From: Sinomicrobium oceani
Lineage (GTDB): Bacteria; Bacteroidota; Bacteroidia; Flavobacteriales; Flavobacteriaceae
NCBI RefSeq assembly: GCF_900119185.1
Contig: NZ_FPJE01000003.1
Coordinates: 124,001 to 188,000, forward strand
Length of the DNA stretch: 64,000 bases
Direction of reading: 5' to 3'
The notes beneath the pieces were generated by a model. The model searched no databases. It was not told the DNA's origin and saw only the letters and a list, made by a program, of their open reading frames with translations. The translations under genes were made by a program, and so were the position numbers. This document shows, one piece after another, positions 62,915-64,000 of the stretch (positions within the stretch are counted from its first letter, which is position 1; the number at the start of each line of letters is the position of its first letter).

Positions 62915-64000
62915 TTAATGACGTATTATATCTTTTATAGGGGTTGGCATACGGAGTTGGGTATTGTCCTGTACCTGTTGCAATGCGTTTTCCAATAGTT
63001 CCTGCCGGGAGGTTTTTTCTAATTCAATCATAAATTCCCGGTCATGTGACATTTCTATCAAATATTGATTGTACCGCTGCTGTTGTCTCAGAGTTTCCAT
63101 TTCGGCCTGTTGCTGGGTGGCTGACTTACCCCAGTCGCCCCACCAGCCAAGTGCATCTCCTAAAAAGTAGGTTCCGGAAATAATCAAGCCCGGCACGCCC
63201 AGGAAACCGACAATCCCCATAGTGATATCTAAAGTTGCCTTCCCGGTAACTCCCCATTTGTTGGCATCCATGTTTCTATGAGCATCAAATATTTCATATG
63301 CTGAAAACCCTACACTCACGTAAAAAAACTTTGTACTTGCAACCCTGTATATTTTAGCCCTTTGAGAAGCCTTCAGTGCCCCCATCTGGTGGCCCCCGGC
63401 ACCTCTTCCAAAACCCCGTTGGTGGCTTAATGGATTGCGCTTGCCTTCCAGGGTCCTGTACCAGCCTGATTTATCCTTTAGGGCCGTCCGCCACGGCGTA
63501 AGGTCCCCAACCTCTCGAAATTCCAATGCTCCTGCAACTATCCCAGCAGTCCCTATTCCCGTTTTTGCTGTCCGGTAATACGGGTCCTCCCAATACGCGA
63601 ACCGGTTTTCCGGTTCCATGGAGTTAAAATCATTCCTATAGGGAGCACCCCCCAAACCTCCCATTTCGTCGGGGAACATCCCATAAGTGCTTTCGGCCAG
63701 TTCTATACCGGGAGTAGAAGGATCGTCAAAAATGCGTAATCGGTAGCCCGTGGTGGGGTCCTGAACATAGACCTGTATTTCCTGGCTAAAGGAATCATCC
63801 ATTTGTATCGTGGAAAATTCAGAAATTTCTACCCATTGTGCGCCGTCAAAAACCCTATATCCCTCTTTTCCGAAATCAGCCGAACGTACATAACTTTTAA
63901 AAGGATTACCCGGATCATGGGTGTTTAAATCCATAATTAGTGTATCCAGTTCATCCAGGGTCATTCCCGTGCTCTGGCAATCTATTGACTCTACGATGTT
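62915..64000 (-). CDS. C-terminal part of a large protein, possibly a polymorphic-toxin-type effector (partial)
   Basis: The frame is open to the right edge: 12 codons precede the first Met (63964) with no stop, so only the C-terminal about 360 residues are seen. YVQDPTTGYRLRIFDDPSTPG and RVFDGAQWVEI are strand-rich segments. GAGGHQMGALKASQRAKIYR and NKWGVTGKATLDITMGIVGFLG precede a hydrophobic stretch (about residues 230-265 counted from Met 63964). Similar endings occur in Rhs/polymorphic-toxin-like proteins of Flavobacteriaceae, from memory. The catalytic motif, if any, is not recognised. Confidence 0.62.
   Translation of the reverse strand, partial: NIVESIDCQSTGMTLDELDTLIMDLNTHDPGNPFKSYVRSADFGKEGYRVFDGAQWVEISEFSTIQMDDSFSQEIQVYVQDPTTGYRLRIFDDPSTPGIELAESTYGMFPDEMGGLGGAPYRNDFNSMEPENRFAYWEDPYYRTAKTGIGTAGIVAGALEFREVGDLTPWRTALKDKSGWYRTLEGKRNPLSHQRGFGRGAGGHQMGALKASQRAKIYRVASTKFFYVSVGFSAYEIFDAHRNMDANKWGVTGKATLDITMGIVGFLGVPGLIISGTYFLGDALGWWGDWGKSATQQQAEMETLRQQQRYNQYLIEMSHDREFMIELEKTSRQELLENALQQVQDNTQLRMPTPIKDIIRH

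Noticed and set aside
51198-64000. Direct repeat of the tRNA-Leu 3' end as an island attachment site
   Set aside because: No second copy of TTCGAATCCTCTCGAGCGC was seen in the rest of the window; if it exists it lies beyond the right edge.
1-64000. CRISPR arrays, rRNA genes, complete insertion sequences
   Set aside because: No regularly spaced direct repeats, rRNA signatures or transposase genes were found.

Overview
The window looks like chromosomal DNA from a marine- or soil-type member of the Bacteroidota, most likely family Flavobacteriaceae. The evidence is Na+-NQR, glutamine synthetase III, a fused IcmF mutase, many lipoprotein signals, near absence of Shine-Dalgarno sites, and repeated TAnnTTTG-type -7 promoter elements. 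I do not claim a genus. Core genes are of moderate GC (52% in one 60-base sample of icmF). Two accessory stretches fall to about 25-27% in 60-base samples.

Layout. 1-10 kb is housekeeping: the 3' end of nqrF, a dipeptidyl peptidase III lipoprotein, a split YeeE/YedE sulfur-transport pair, an Nqr-associated small protein with the flavin transferase ApbE, a methyltransferase, Map, PPK2 and an M28 peptidase. 10-24 kb is a coherent galacturonate/pectin catabolic locus (kduI, kduD, uxaC, kdgK, eda, a three-gene TRAP importer, uxaB, uxaA), then a LacI-family regulator on the other strand and a pectinesterase. Near-identical LacI-type palindromes precede kduI and the pectinesterase gene, so one regulator plausibly controls both ends. 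Tagaturonate/altronate flux (UxaC-UxaB-UxaA) and unsaturated-uronate flux (KduI-KduD) meet at KDG, which KdgK and Eda split to pyruvate and glyceraldehyde-3-phosphate.

24-51 kb carries a ferredoxin, a DUF3050 protein, a large GAF-domain protein, an HD domain fused to a Pycsar-effector-like membrane domain, a 1229-residue lipoprotein joining a metallophosphoesterase to a possible kinase-like domain and an outer-membrane barrel, PBP4, two transporters, a divergent pair of glutamine synthetases (type II-like and GSIII), purM, prfA, pyrF, a metal/corrinoid-receptor-like protein, a DUF4197 lipoprotein, purU and icmF.

51-64 kb begins with tRNA-Leu(CAG) and turns accessory. It has a very AT-rich trio (DUF1801, GyrI-like, WYL regulator), a tyrosine-recombinase pseudogene broken by what look like two single-A losses, and a minus-strand type VI secretion VgrG island. 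The island has VgrG, a PAAR-like DUF4280 protein carrying a DUF3289-like C-terminal effector domain, a tightly linked lipoprotein (candidate immunity), small membrane proteins, an ATH(K)-repeat acidic protein, and two MORN/ankyrin-type proteins. A further protein, probably a toxin-type effector, runs off the right edge. The most promising places for new biology are this island, the HD-PycTM fusion and the phosphoesterase-kinase-barrel protein.
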